From assembly GCF_932526225.1 (NCBI RefSeq), contig NC_064046.1, forward strand, positions 9,759,719 to 9,823,718: a DNA stretch of 64,000 nucleotides. Direction: 5' to 3'. The stretch's first letter is position 1, and the number at the start of each line of letters is the position of its first letter. Source of the stretch: Nematostella vectensis. Its lineage: Eukaryota > Cnidaria > Anthozoa > Actiniaria > Edwardsiidae. The notes beneath the pieces are model-generated. The model was given only the letters and a program-made list of their open reading frames with translations, searched no databases and had not been told where the DNA came from. Shown one piece after another: positions 1 to 13,781 of this stretch. Position numbers and translations under genes: made by a program.

Positions 1-53
1 ATGCGCTAAATAAGCATAAGAGTAAATCCAAAAGAAAACAGGGAGGGGCCAAA

Positions 54-221
54 CATAAGAATTCATGTCAGAGGTGTGGAAAAGTCCACGAACCAGGGAA
101 ATGCTTTGTATACAACAAAACTTGTCACAACTGTCACAAGAAGAATCACTTTCAAGTTATGTGCCGCAGAAACTGTTTACACACAAAAGGAAACAGAAAA
201 GGACAGAGATCTTCTTTCTAA
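54..221 (+). pseudogene. Gag zinc-knuckle remnant of Ty3/gypsy element
   Basis: The frame starting at 54 encodes two cysteine/histidine clusters: a CQRCGKVHEPGKC stretch (about 66-104) followed by CHNCHKKNHFQVMC. Both resemble retroviral-type CCHC zinc knuckles, which bind RNA in Gag nucleocapsid. The frame closes with TAA near 219. The protease frame lies in a different phase, so the gag-to-pol change is either a programmed frameshift or decay. The element enters the window already truncated; the rest of gag and the 5' LTR would lie to the left. Confidence 0.7.
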
Positions 222-987
222 TGTAATACAGAAAACACATGAAACCAAAAAGAATGATTGGCTGATACAGGCACAAGTAGAAGGCACAAAGATCAAATTC
301 AAATTGGATACGGGTGCCCAAGTAAATGTCTTACCCCTTAGTGAGTACAAAAAGCTAGTAAACAAGCCTCAAATGAGGCAAACTAAGATGACAATAAGGT
401 CATACACTGGAGAGAAAAAAAGAGAAAAAGATGAAGTGTTTTTTGTCATAGTACTTCAAGAATGTCAAGCAATCTTAGGATTAGAGACATGTGAAAAGTT
501 TAAACTAATAACAATGGTTAATACTGTTATCAAGGACCGTACCATGGGAGATAACAACTATAGTGACAACAACGATCACACATTCAAAGATGAAATAATG
601 AATGAATTTGCTGATGTATTTGAAGGAAGGTATAGGGTGTCTTCCAGTTACAAGATTAAGCTCAAGGATGATGCTAACCCTGTTATACATCCTGCAAGAA
701 CATTTCCTGTGAGTCTGAGCGAAAGGCTAGATAAGGAGCTCAATCGGTTGACCAAGCTGGGAATTGTAAAGAAGATAGAAGAACCAACCGAGTGGGTAAA
801 TTCCCTTGTTATTGTAGAAAAGCCAAATGGAGACCTAAGGCTTTGCTTGGATCCAAAAGATCTAAATCAGTGCAACATCAGCGAGCACTATCGCATTCCA
901 ACAAGAAGTGAAATCACAAAAACATGTCTGGAGCCAAATATTTTTCAAAACTTGATGCGTCATCAGGATTCTGGCAAATTCCCTTAG
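76..987 (+). pseudogene. pol: Ty3/gypsy pol: aspartic protease and start of RT
   Basis: This frame holds a retropepsin active site, LDTGAQVNVLP, with the DTG at about 307-315, followed after ~120 residues by the N-terminal part of a gypsy-type reverse transcriptase (WVNSLVIVEKPNGDLRLCLDP near 790-850, the canonical motif before RT domain 1). The upstream limit is uncertain: the frame is open from 76 but has no ATG there. A frameshift around 920-985 moves the RT into the next frame, so the polyprotein cannot be made as one chain. The protease would cut the polyprotein and RT would copy element RNA in the particle. Family assignment rests on motif order protease, RT, RNase H, integrase. Confidence 0.85.
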
Positions 988-1454
988 ATGAAGAAAGTTC
1001 TAAGCTCTGCACATTTAACACACCCAATGGCAGATACTGCTTCTCAAGGGTACCATTTGGAATTTCCAGCCCTCCTGAAGTTTTCCATCGTACTATTGCT
1101 CAGTTGTTTGAAGGCATGGACGGTGTTACATCAATTCATGATGATATATTAGTATGGGGAAACACAGTAAGTGAGCATGATGAACGATTGCGTAAGACCC
1201 TATCTAAGGCACAGGGAGTTGGGTTGAAACTCAATGTAAATAAGTGTCGTTTCAGAGTCAAGGAACTGACTTTCCTGGGTGACAAGATCACTACAGAAAG
1301 AGTCCAACCTGATCCTGACAAGGTAAATGCTATACAAGACATGCCCCAACCCACATGTAAAGTCGAGCTACAGAGATACTTCGGAATGGTAAACTACTTA
1401 GACAAGTTTGTACCAAATCTATCTGCCAAGACGGTAGCCCTTAGAAGCTTATAG
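924..1454 (+). pseudogene. pol: Ty3/gypsy pol: RT catalytic core
   Basis: This segment continues the reverse transcriptase in a shifted frame. It contains FSKLDASSGFWQIPLDEESS (motif A with catalytic Asp), the YCFSRVPFGISSPPEVF motif B region, and the catalytic box as IHDDILVWG near 1134-1160. A His in place of the usual Tyr or Met before DD occurs in some gypsy lineages. The chain ends in a stop at 1452-1454 in the RT thumb/connection region, where a further frameshift separates it from RNase H. All key aspartates are visible, but the breaks on both sides mark a dead copy. Confidence 0.85.
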
Positions 1455-2369
1455 AAGATGCAAATGAGTTTCAGTTGAAGCAGAACACGAGGCAGAGTGG
1501 AAGCAGCTGAATGACTTCCTGACCACTGAACCAGTGTTGAAGTTTCATGATCCACTAAGAAAGACGAAGGTGTCATCCGATGCTTCGAAGGATGGTCTAG
1601 GAGCTGTCCTATTGCAAGAGTATGAAGGAACATGGAAGCCGGTTGCATACGCTTCAAGGACTAGACACAGGCAGAGAAAAGATATGCACAGATAGAAAAA
1701 GAGACACTAGGCATGGTCTTTGTATATGAGAAATTTTACGAATATATCTATGGAGTCATAGCAAATGTGATTGCTGAGACCGACCACAAACCCTTGATCG
1801 CCATATCTAAGAAGAATTTAAGCGACACCACTCTCAGAATACAGAGACTCATGTTACGACTTCAAAGATATGTTCTTCAATTTAAATACCTACCAGGAAA
1901 GTTCCTTATTGTAGCTGATACATTGTCAAGAGCTTGCCTCACAGAAACTAACACCACTATTGATATCGATAATGAGGTTGAAATACATGTTAATATGATC
2001 AAAGCTTCTCTTCCAGTGACAGAGAACAGATGGAAAGCCGATGCAACTGCAGCAGACAGAGAACTACAAGATGTAATCAAGGATTTGAACTGTGGTTGGG
2101 AACAAGGGCCATTTCCCAAACCATACTATCACTTCCGTGGTAAGTTAACTGTAGTTGATGGTGTGATACTAAAGGTAATAAGGATTGTTATTCCCACAGC
2201 TCTAAGACAAGACATGTTAAGCATTGTCCACGAAGGCCACATGGGCATTGAGAAATGCAGACGAAGGGCTCGAAAAATTCTTTACTGGCCAAACATGAAT
2301 AAAGATATAGAGAATCTGGTAAGCAAGTGTGGAGTTTGTCAGAAATACAGACACCAACAACAGAAATAA
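1455..2369 (+). pseudogene. pol: Ty3/gypsy pol: RNase H and integrase zinc domain
   Basis: A first piece carries the RNase H signature SDASKDGLGAVLLQE near 1577-1620, then after another break the frame from 1713 has the AETDHKPL motif of RNase H (about 1775-1800). The same frame carries the integrase HHCC zinc-binding domain (HEGHMGIEKCRRRARKILYW, then CGVCQKYR) ending at TAA 2367-2369. RNase H would remove RNA from the hybrid, and the HHCC domain helps integrase multimerise. There are at least two frame breaks between 1454 and 1713. Confidence 0.8.
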
Positions 2370-3065
2370 CCTCTTGAGCCACATGAGGTACCCAATGAGC
2401 CATGGATGAAAGTAGGTGCTGACCTCTTCCATGTAATGAATTTGATGCTTTTGTGAAGTCATATGGAATTGTACATACTTTTTCTGATCCATACTACCCT
2501 AAAGGAAATGGACAAGCAGGGAAAGGAGTTCCGATTGTAGAAAACTTACTTAAAAAGTCAGGATACATATTTGGCATTGTTCGCCTACAGAAACACACTT
2601 AGCTTGTGGAAAGTCTCCTGTTGAACTTTGATGAATCACAAGTTGAGAACAAAGCTACCAAGTGCTTCACACTATAAGCCACAAACAGAAACAGTTCTAT
2701 GATATTAAGTCTAAACCAATGAGACCGTTAGTTAAAAACGAGACGGTAAGAATGCGTGAAAAGAATTGCTGGAGCAAGAAAGCTGAGCGATCTGTAAGAA
2801 ACTGACAGATCGCTATTACAAAGTTAAGTCAGAGGATGGTGGAATCTATGTGAGAAATAGTATCCACCTACTACCCACAAAGGATAAGTTTGAAGAGCTT
2901 CCAGTTACTGTTGATGATGAGTCAAGTGCTGGGATGAGTCCAGAAAGCAAGACACAACAGGTGGTAAATACACCTCAGAAAGGTACTGTTGTTGATAAAG
3001 ATCCAGTTGTGCCTAGATCTCAGAGACAAATTAACAAACCACAAAGACTCATTGAAGAATTCTAG
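2370..3065 (+). pseudogene. pol: Ty3/gypsy pol: deleted integrase core and C-terminal tail
   Basis: Directly after the stop at 2369, in the same frame, the sequence continues as integrase (VPNEPWMKVGADLF, containing the first catalytic Asp). It then jumps to a FVKSYGIVHTFSDPYYPKGN segment of the distal core, so the central part of the DDE core with the second Asp is deleted. Later scraps encode the core end and a C-terminal tail (open frame 2850-3065, ending PQRLIEEF). Between 3066 and 3245 there is a purine-rich run AAAAGGGAAAGATGGAATGA (3167-3186) that could be the polypurine tract, followed by TGATATGTCACG, a possible truncated LTR start. Confidence 0.75.
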
Positions 3066-3249
3066 ACATGTTTAATAGAACATGAACATTTCTGAACACT
3101 GAGCATTAGTTGTTGTTGAGTCCATTAGACTTCGTTACAGTTGTTATTTAGTTATGATATTTTTTCTAAAAGGGAAAGATGGAATGATATGTCACGCTAT
3201 GCTCACCAGGCGGTCGTTTGTCTGACTCGTGAATAACTAAACATTACAA
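3066..3249 (+). other. 3' end of gypsy element and junction to tandem array
   Basis: Non-coding. It contains the candidate polypurine tract at 3167-3186 and roughly 60 bases that could be the start of an LTR (from about 3184). The sequence then passes directly into the first, most diverged copy of the 1.27 kb tandem repeat. No second LTR copy is visible, so the LTR reading is tentative. Confidence 0.35.
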
Positions 3250-6200
3250 CTCTTCTTCCTAATGAAGGAGGAAGAAGTTAAGGAGAGGAGTGAAAAGAAA
3301 ATCCATAAAGTCGTGTAAAAGTCAAAGGTAATTTCTGGGTTATAAAATTGAGAAAATGAAAGGTGTTAAATGCTGTAGTTAGAAACATCTTTGTTATTGT
3401 TCTCATTGAATACTGGAAAACAAATAGGTGAAGAAATCTTGAAATTTAATCCAAGCACAATCCTAAATTTTGTGAAAGCCTCCCCAAAACAGCCAATGAA
3501 AATTTTGCTTTCTTGCTAGATATTGCTAGGATGACAGAAAGATGACCGAAGACCTTCAAGTACTTCATGTTAAAAAATGTGACTTTTTCAAGACAACTAT
3601 CCCCGTTTTACAAATTTTAGCACTTTCTTCATTTTACTACATATTAACTATCCCCTTTTGTGCAAAGAGGCCGGCAAAACTCCTGGAACAAAATTTCTAC
3701 ATTTTCTCATTTTAAGTTTGATAAAAAATCACTTCAAAACAAACCCCTTAAAGTAAAACAAAAATAACTTCAACCCATTTTGATTTTCTAGCCTCGCTTC
3801 GATTTGTGATCATCAACTTAAATCTTAACACTAAATTTCAATTTTACCATTTAACGTTCGCACTTACCGGCGATGGGATGAATGCTGCTCTCAGTTTCTC
3901 TATAATCGGAAGAATAATGTCATTAAGACTTTGTTTCGTGGTTAAAAACAACCTTTTAATAATTCATCCGAAGTTTTTTTTTATACAACGTGTGACGAAG
4001 TTTAAGTAGTCCCTCTACAATTTATTCTAGTGTATAGGCAACGCTACAAAGTCAATATCTATAGCCGACTTCCATAATAATCAAACCCTTTACGTTTGGT
4101 TCCCCTCAAGACAAATTAGAACTAAATTTCCACTGGCTATGAAACGATGAGCAAATGTTCGTATAAAACTGATGTCGTGAGGGGGTAATCGAGGGAATGG
4201 ATGAAGAATATCCTGCAGTTTTGGGACCGTTACTCCCTACCGCTGAGAATTCGTTTTAGTTTTCAAAATTAAAGCCATCGGTCTATGACAATCTTGCATT
4301 GGACCCTTCCCACCCAAAACTGATGCATTTTCTTTTCTCTTTTTGCTATTCGGCTTCGCTTTCTTTAAAAAAAAAACAACCTCAAATGCCTTTAGTGCTC
4401 CCGATAACTACTTATACGTAGCTTTAGATCATTTGAAATACGAAGCGTTTAGGCTGCGTTATTCGAATGTTTTCTTTCACTGACAACAAAACCTTGAGCA
4501 ATTTTCAAATTACTCTTCTTCCTGATGAAGGAGAAAGATGTTATAAGGAATAGATTGTAAAGAAAACTCGATTGACCCCAAAAAGTCGTACAAACGTCAA
4601 GGCAATTTCTGAGTTTGAATTGAGAAAAGGATAAGGTGTAAAATGCCGTAGTTAGCACCACTTTTTTTTACGTTCTCATTGAATACTGGAAAACAAAAAA
4701 GTGAAGAAATCTTAAAAACAGCAAATGGAAATTGTGCTTTCTTGCTAGATATTGCTAGGATGACAGAAACTTTTATTGGTAAGATCGCTAAAGACCGAAG
4801 ACCTTCAAGTACTTCATGTTAAAAAATGTGACTTTTTCAAGAAAACTATCACCGTTTTACAAATTTTAGCACTTTCTTAATTTTACTAAATATTAATTAT
4901 CCCCTTTTGTGCAAAAGGAGAATAAAAATCGGCAAAACTCCTGTAACTAAATTTCTACATTCTCATTTTAAGTTTGATCAAAAAATCAATTCAAAACAAA
5001 CCCCTTTAAGTAAAACAAAAATAATCTCAAACCATTTTGATTTTCTAGCTTCGCTTCGATTTGTGATCATCAACTTAAATCTTTACACTAAATTTCAATT
5101 TTACCATCTAACGTTCGCACTTACCGGCGATGGGATGAATGCTGCTCTCAGTTTCTCTATAATCGGAAGAATAATGTCATCAAGTTTGTTTCGTGGTTAA
5201 AAACAACCTTTTAATAATTCATTCGAAGTTTTTTTTGTACAACGTGTGACGAAGTTTAAGTTGTCCCACTACAATTTATCCTAGTGTATAGGCAACGCTA
5301 CAAAGTCAATATCTATAGCCGACTTCCATAATAATCAAACCCTTTACGTTTGATTCCCCTCAAGACAAATTAGAACTAAATTTCCACTGGCTATGAAACG
5401 ATGAGCAAATTTTCGTATAAAACTGATGTCGTGAGGGGGTAATCGAGGGAATGGATAAAGAATATCCTGCAGTTTTGGGACCGTTACTCCCTACAGCTGA
5501 GAATTCGCTTTAGTTTTCAAAATTGAAGCCATCGGTCTATGACAATCTTGCATTGCAAGAAATAAGAAAAATACAAATCTCTGCATCTAGGACCCTTCTC
5601 ACCCAAAATTGATGCATTTTCTTTTCTCTTTTTGCTATTCGGCTTCGCTTTCTTTAAATAAACCAACCTCAAATGCCTTTAGTGCTCCCGATAACTACTT
5701 ATTCGTAGCTTTAGATCATTTGAAATACGAAGCGTTTAGGCTGCGTAATTCGAATGTTTTCTTTCACTGACAACAAAACCTTGAGCAAATTTTCAAATTA
5801 CTCTTCTTCCTGATGAAGGAGAAAGATGTTATAAGGAATAGATTGTAAAGAAAACTCGATTGACCCCAAAAAGACGTCAAGGCAATTTCTGAGTTTGAAT
5901 TGAGAAAAGGATAAGGTGTAAAATGCCGTAGTTAGCAACACTTTTTTTATTGTTCTCATTGAATACAGGAAAACAAATAAGTGAAGAAATCTTGAAAACA
6001 GCCAATGGAAATGGTGCTTTCTTGCTAGATATTGCTAGGATGACAGAAACTTTTATTGGTAAGATCGCTAAAGACCGAAGACCTTCAAGTACTTCATGTT
6101 AAAAAATGAGACTTTTTCAAGAAAACTATCACCGTTTTACAAAGCACTTTCTTCATTTTACTACATATTAATTATCCCCTTTTGTGCAAAAGGAGAATAA

Positions 6201-7999
6201 AAATCGGCAAAACTCCTGTAACTAAATTTCTACATTCTCATTCTAAGTTTGATCAAAAATCAATTCAAAACAAACCCCTTTAAGTAAAACAAAAATAATC
6301 TCAACCCATTTTGATTTTCTAGCTTCGCTTCGATTTGTGATCATCAACTTAAATCTTTACACTAAATTTCAATTTTACCATCTAACGTTCGCACTTACCG
6401 GCGATGAGATGAATGCTGCTTTCAGTTTCTCTATAATCGGAAGAATAATGTCATTTAAGACTTTGCTTCGTGGTTAAAACAAACCTCTTAATAATTCATT
6501 CAAAATTTCTTTACAATGTGTGACGAAGTTAGTTAGGTCCCTCTACAATTAATCCTAGTGTTTAGGCAACGCTACAAAGTCAATATCTATAGCCGACTTC
6601 CATAATAATCAAACCCTTTACGTTTGGTTCCCCTCAAGACAAATTAGAACTAAATTTCCACTGGCTATGAAACGATGAGCAAATTTTCGTATAAAACTGA
6701 TGTCGTGAGGGGGTAATCGAGGGAATGGATGAAGAATATCCTGCAGTTTTGGGACCGTTACTCCCTACAGCTGAGAATTCGCTTTAGTTTTCAAAATTGA
6801 AGCCATCGGTCTATGACAATCTTGCATTGCAAGAAATAAGAAAAATACAAATCTCTGCATCTAGGACCCTTCTCACCCAAAATTGATGCATTTTCTTTTC
6901 TCTTTTTGCTATGCGGCTTCGCTTTCTTTAAATAAACCAACCTCAAATGCCTTTAGTGCTCCAGATAACTACTTTTTCGTAGCTTTAGATCATTTGAAAT
7001 ACGAAGCGTTTAGGCTGCGTAATTCGAATGTTTTCTTTCACTGACAACAAAACCTTGAGCAAATTTTCAAATTACTCTTCTTCCTGATGAAGGAGAAAGA
7101 TGTTATAAGGAATAGATTGTAAAGAAAACTCGATTGACCCCAAAAAGACGTCAAGGCAATTTCTGAGTTTGAATTGAGAAAAGGATAAGGTGTAAAATGC
7201 CGTAGTTAGCAACACTTTTTTTATTGTTCTCATTGAATACTGGAAAACAAATAAGTTAAGAAATCTTGAAAACAGCCAATGGAAATGGTGCTTTCTTGCT
7301 AGATATTGCTAGGATGACAGAAACTTTTATTGGTAAGATCGCTAAAGACCGAAGACCTTCAAGTACTTCATGTTAAAAAATGAGACTTTTTCAAGAAAAC
7401 TATCACCGTTTTACAAAGCACTTTCTTCATTTTACTACATATTAATTATCCCCTTTTGTGCAAAAGGAGAATAAAAATCGGCAAAACTCCTGTAACTAAA
7501 TTTCTACATTCTAATTCTAAGTTTGATCAAAAATCAATTCAAAACAAACCCCTTTAAGTAAAACAAAAATAATCTCAACCCATTTTGATTTTCTAGCTTC
7601 GCTTCGATTTGTGATCATCAACTTAAATCTTTACACTAAATTTCAATTTTACCATCTAACGTTCGCATTTACCGGCGATGAGATGAATGCTGCTTTCAGT
7701 TTCTCTATAATCGGAAGAATAATGTCATTTAAGACTTTGCTTCGTGGTTAAAACAAACCTCTTAATAATTCATTCAAAATTTCTTTACAATGTGTGACGA
7801 AGTTAGTTAGGTCCCTCTACAATTAATCCTAGTGTTTAGGCAACGCTACAAAGTCAATATCTATAGCCGACTTCCATAATAATCAAACCCTTTACGTTTG
7901 GTTCCCCTCAAGACAAATTAGAACTAAATTTCCACTGGCTATGAAACGATGAGCAAATTTTTGTATAAAACTGATGTCGTCAGGGGGTAATCGAGGGAA

Positions 8000-10900
8000 T
8001 GGATGAAGAATATCCTGCAATTTTGGGACCATTACTCCCTACAGCTGAGAATTCGTTTTAGTTTTCGAAATTGAAGCCATCGGTCTATGACAATCTTGCA
8101 TTGCAAGAAATAAGAAAAATACAAATCTCTGCATCTAGGACCCTTCTCACCCAAAATTGATGCATTTTCTTTTCTCTTTTTGCTATGCGGCTTCGCTTTC
8201 TTTAAATAAACCAACCTCAAATGCCTTTAGTGCTCCCGGTAACTACTTATACGTAGCTTTAGATCATTTGAAATACGAAGCGTTTAGGTTGCGTAATTCG
8301 AATGTTTTCTTTCACTGACAACAAAACCTTGAGCAATTTTCAAATTACTCTTCTTCCTGATGAAGGAGAAAGATGTTATAAGGAATAGATTGTAAAGAAA
8401 ACTCGATTGACCCCAAAAAGACGTCAAGGCAATTTCTGAGTTTGAATTGAGAAAAGGATAAGGTGTAAAATGCCGTAGTTAGCAACACTTTTTTTTATTG
8501 TTCCCATTGAATACTGGAAAACAAAGAAAGTGAAGAAATCTTGAAAACAGCCAATGGAAATCGTGCTTTCTTGCTAGATATTGCTAGGATGACAGAAACT
8601 TCTTATTGGTAAGATCGCTAAAGACCGAAGACCTTCAAGTACTTCATGTTAACAAAATGAGACTTTTTCAAGAAAACTATCACCGTTTTACAAAGCACTT
8701 TCTTCATTTTACTACATATTAATTATCCCCTTTTGTGCAAAAGGAGAATAAAAATCGGCAAAACTCCTGTAACTAAATTTCTACATTCTCATTTTAAGTT
8801 TGATCAAAAATCACTTCAAAACAAACCCCTTGAAATAAAACAAATATAATCTCAACCCATTTTGATTTTCTAGCCTCGCTTCGATTTGTGACATCAACTT
8901 AAATCTTAACACTAAATTTCAATTTTACCATCTAACGTTCGCACTTACAGGCGATGGGATGAATGCTGCTCTCAGTTTCTCTATAATCGGAAGAATAATG
9001 TCATCAAGTTTGTTTCGTGGTTAAAAACAACCTTTTAATAATTCATTCGAAGTTTTTTTTGTACAACGTGTGACGAAGTTTAAGTTGTCCCACTACAATT
9101 TATCCTAGTGTATAGGCAACGCTACAAAGTCAATATCTATAGCCGACTTCCATAATAATCAAACCCTTTACGTTTGATTCCCCTCAAGACAAATTAGAAC
9201 TAAATTTCCACTGGCTATGAAACGATGAGCAAATTTTCGTATAAAACTGATGTCGTGAGGGGGTAATCGAGGGAATGGATAAAGAATATCCTGCAGTTTT
9301 GGGACCGTTACTCCCTACAGCTGAGAATTCGCTTTAGTTTTCAAAATTGAAGCCATCGGTCTATGACAATCTTGCATTGCAAGAAATAAGAAAAATACAA
9401 ATCTCTGCATCTAGGACCCTTCTCACCCAAAATTGATGCATTTTCTTTTCTCTTTTTGCTATTCGGCTTCGCTTTCTTTAAATAAACCAACCTCAAATGC
9501 CTTTAGTGCTCCCGATAACTACTTATTCGTAGCTTTAGATCATTTGAAATACGAAGCGTTTAGGCTGCGTAATTCGAATGTTTTCTTTCACTGACAACAA
9601 AACCTTGAGCAAATTTTCAAATTACTCTTCTTCCTGATGAAGGAGAAAGATGTTATAAGGAATAGATTGTAAAGAAAACTCGATTGACCCCAAAAAGACG
9701 TCAAGGCAATTTCTGAGTTTGAATTGAGAAAAGGATAAGGTGTAAAATGCCGTAGTTAGCAACACTTTTTTTATTGTTCTCATTGAATACAGGAAAACAA
9801 ATAAGTGAAGAAATCTTGAAAACAGCCAATGGAAATGGTGCTTTCTTGCTAGATATTGCTAGGATGACAGAAACTTTTATTGGTAAGATCGCTAAAGACC
9901 GAAGACCTTCAAGTACTTCATGTTAAAAAATGAGACTTTTTCAAGAAAACTATCACCGTTTTACAAAGCACTTTCTTCATTTTACTACATATTAATTATC
10001 CCCTTTTGTGCAAAAGGAGAATAAAAATCGGCAAAACTCCTGTAACTAAATTTCTACATTCTCATTCTAAGTTTGATCAAAAATCAATTCAAAACAAACC
10101 CCTTTAAGTAAAACAAAAATAATCTCAACCCATTTTGATTTTCTAGCTTCGCTTCGATTTGTGATCATCAACTTAAATCTTTACACTAAATTTCAATTTT
10201 ACCATCTAACGTTCGCACTTACCGGCGATGAGATGAATGCTGCTTTCAGTTTCTCTATAATCGGAAGAATAATGTCATTTAAGACTTTGCTTCGTGGTTA
10301 AAACAAACCACTTAATAATTCATTCAAAATTTCTTTACAATGTGTGACGAAGTTAGTTAGGTCCCTCTACAATTAATCCTAGTGTTTAGGCAACGCTACA
10401 AAGTCAATATCTATAGCCGACTTCCATAATAATCAAACCCTTTACGTTTGGTTCCCCTCAAGACAAATTAGAACTAAATTTCCACTGGCTATGAAACGAT
10501 GAGCAAATTTTTGTATAAAACTGATGTCGTCAGGGGGTAATCGAGGGAATGGATGAAGAATATCCTGCAATTTTGGGACCATTACTCCCTACAGCTGAGA
10601 ATTCGTTTTAGTTTTCGAAATTGAAGCCATCGGTCTATGACAATCTTGCATTGCAAGAAATAAGAAAAATACAAATCTCTGCATCTAGGACCCTTCTCAC
10701 CCAAAATTGATGCATTTTCTTTTCTCTTTTTGCTATGCGGCTTCGCTTTCTTTAAATAAACCAACCTCAAATGCCTTTAGTGCTCCCGGTAACTACTTAT
10801 ACGTAGCTTTAGATCATTTGAAATACGAAGCGTTTAGGTTGCGTAATTCGAATGTTTTCTTTCACTGACAACAAAACCTTGAGCAATTTTCAAATTACTC

Positions 10901-13100
10901 TTCTTCCTGATGAAGGAGAAAGATGTTATAAGGAATAGATTGTAAAGAAAACTCGATTGACCCCAAAAAGACGTCAAGGCAATTTCTGAGTTTGAATTGA
11001 GAAAAGGATAAGGTGTAAAATGCCGTAGTTAGCAACACTTTTTTTTATTGTTCCCATTGAATACTGGAAAACAAAGAAAGTGAAGAAATCTTGAAAACAG
11101 CCAATGGAAATCGTGCTTTCTTGCTAGATATTGCTAGGATGACAGAAACTTCTTATTGGTAAGATCGCTAAAGACCGAAGACCTTCAAGTACTTCATGTT
11201 AACAAAATGAGACTTTTTCAAGAAAACTATCACCGTTTTACAAAGCACTTTCTTCATTTTACTAAATATTAATTATCCCCTTTTGTGCAAAAGGAGAATA
11301 AAAATCGGCAAAACTCCTGTAACTAAATTTCTACATTCTCATTTTAAGTTTGATCAAAAATCACTTCAAAACAAACCCCTTGAAATAAAACAAATATAAT
11401 CTCAACCCATTTTGATTTTCTAGCCTCGCTTCGATTTGTGACATCAACTTAAATCTTAACACTAAATTTCAATTTTACCATCTAACGTTCGCACTTACAG
11501 GCGATGGGATGAATGCTGCTCTCAGTTTCTCTATAATCGGAAGAATAATGTCATCAAGTTTGTTTCGTGGTTAAAAACAACCTTTTAATAATTCATTCGA
11601 AGTTTTTTTTGTACAACGTGTGACGAAGTTTAAGTTGTCCCACTACAATTTATCCTAGTGTATAGGCAACGCTACAAAGTCAATATCTATAGCCGACTTC
11701 CATAATAATCAAACCCTTTACGTTTGATTCCCCTCAAGACAAATTAGAACTAAATTTCCACTGGCTATGAAACGATGAGCAAATTTTCGTATAAAACTGA
11801 TGTCGTGAGGGGGTAATCGAGGGAATGGATAAAGAATATCCTGCAGTTTTGGGACCGTTACTCCCTACAGCTGAGAATTCGCTTTAGTTTTCAAAATTGA
11901 AGCCATCGGTCTATGACAATCTTGCATTGCAAGAAATAAGAAAAATACAAATCTCTGCATCTAGGACCCTTCTCACCCAAAATTGATGCATTTTCTTTTC
12001 TCTTTTTGCTATTCGGCTTCGCTTTCTTTAAATAAACCAACCTCAAATGCCTTTAGTGCTCCCGATAACTACTTATTCGTAGCTTTAGATCATTTGAAAT
12101 ACGAAGCGTTTAGGCTGCGTAATTCGAATGTTTTCTTTCACTGACAACAAAACCTTGAGCAAATTTTCAAATTACTCTTCTTCCTGATGAAGGAGAAAGA
12201 TGTTATAAGGAATAGATTGTAAAGAAAACTCGATTGACCCCAAAAAGACGTCAAGGCAATTTCTGAGTTTGAATTGAGAAAAGGATAAGGTGTAAAATGC
12301 CGTAGTTAGCAACACTTTTTTTATTGTTCTCATTGAATACAGGAAAACAAATAAGTGAAGAAATCTTGAAAACAGCCAATGGAAATGGTGCTTTCTTGCT
12401 AGATATTGCTAGGATGACAGAAACTTTTATTGGTAAGATCGCTAAAGACCGAAGACCTTCAAGTACTTCATGTTAAAAAATGAGACTTTTTCAAGAAAAC
12501 TATCACCGTTTTACAAAGCACTTTCTTCATTTTACTACATATTAATTATCCCCTTTTGTGCAAAAGGAGAATAAAAATCGGCAAAACTCCTGTAACTAAA
12601 TTTCTACATTCTCATTCTAAGTTTGATCAAAAATCAATTCAAAACAAACCCCTTTAAGTAAAACAAAAATAATCTCAACCCATTTTGATTTTCTAGCTTC
12701 GCTTCGATTTGTGATCATCAACTTAAATCTTTACACTAAATTTCAATTTTACCATCTAACGTTCGCACTTACCGGCGATGAGATGAATGCTGCTTTCAGT
12801 TTCTCTATAATCGGAAGAATAATATCATTTAAGACTTTGCTTCGTGGTTAAAACAAACCTCTTAATAATTCATTCAAAATTTCTTTACAATGTGTGACGA
12901 AGTTAGTTAGGTCCCTCTACAATTAATCCTAGTGTTTAGGCAACGCTACAAAGTCAATATCTATAGCCGACTTCCATAATAATCAAACCCTTTACGTTTG
13001 GTTCCCCTCAAGACAAATTAGAACTAAATTTCCACTGGCTATGAAACGATGAGCAAATTTTCGTATAAAACTGATGTCGTGAGGGGGTAATCGAGGGAAT
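8000..13100. repeat. Higher-order duplication: two 2,550 bp dimers
   Basis: Sequence at about 8,000-10,550 recurs 2,550 bases later with only scattered differences. For example, the 8032-8220 stretch is identical to 10582-10770, and ACTACATATT at about 8710 is ACTAAATATT at about 11260. The repeated block contains one unit of each subtype, so the array has begun to evolve as a two-unit higher-order repeat. The high identity indicates a recent unequal crossover or gene conversion. Confidence 0.85.
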
Positions 13101-13781
13101 GGATGAAGAATATCCTGCAGTTTTGGGACCGTTACTCCCTACAGCTGAGAATTCGCTTTAGTTTTCAAAATTGAAGCCATCGGTCTATGACAATCTTGCA
13201 TTGCAAGAAATAAGAAAAATACAAATCTCTGCATCTAGGACCCTTCTCACCCAAAATTGATGCATTTTCTTTTCTCTTTTTGCTATTCGGCTTCGCTTTC
13301 TTTAAATAAACCAACCTCAAATGCCTTTAGTGCTCCCGATAACTACTTATACGTAGCTTTAGATCATTTGAAATACGAAGCGTTTAGGCTGCGTAATTCG
13401 AATGTTGTCTTTCAATGACAACAAAAACTTGAGCAAATTTTCAAATTATTCTTCTTCCTGATGAAGGAGAAAGATGTTATAAGGAATAGATTGTAAAGAA
13501 AACTCGATTGACCCTAAAAAGTCGGGCAAACGTCAAGGCAATTTCTGAGTTTGAATTGAGAAAAGGATAAGGTGTAAAATGCCGTAGTTAGCAACACTTT
13601 TTTTACGTTCTCATTGAATACTGGAAAACAAATAAGTGAAGAAATCTTAAAAACAGCAAATGGAAATTGTGCTTTCTTGCTAGATATTGCTAGGATGACA
13701 GAAACTTTTATTGGTAAGATCGCTAAAGACCGAAGACCTTCAAGTACTTCATGTTAAAAAATGTGACTTTTTCAAGAAAAC

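Noticed and set aside
3858-3925. CACTTACCGGCGATGGGATG in each array unit resembles the start of U1 snRNA
   Set aside because: ACTTACC is simply complementary to a 5' splice site. No Sm site or U1 stem-loops follow, and the opposite-strand reading as an exon end with GTAAGT is simpler.
8032-8220. 62-codon minus-strand frame, identical at 10,582-10,770
   Set aside because: The identity reflects the 2,550 bp duplication; the frame is not preserved in other array units.
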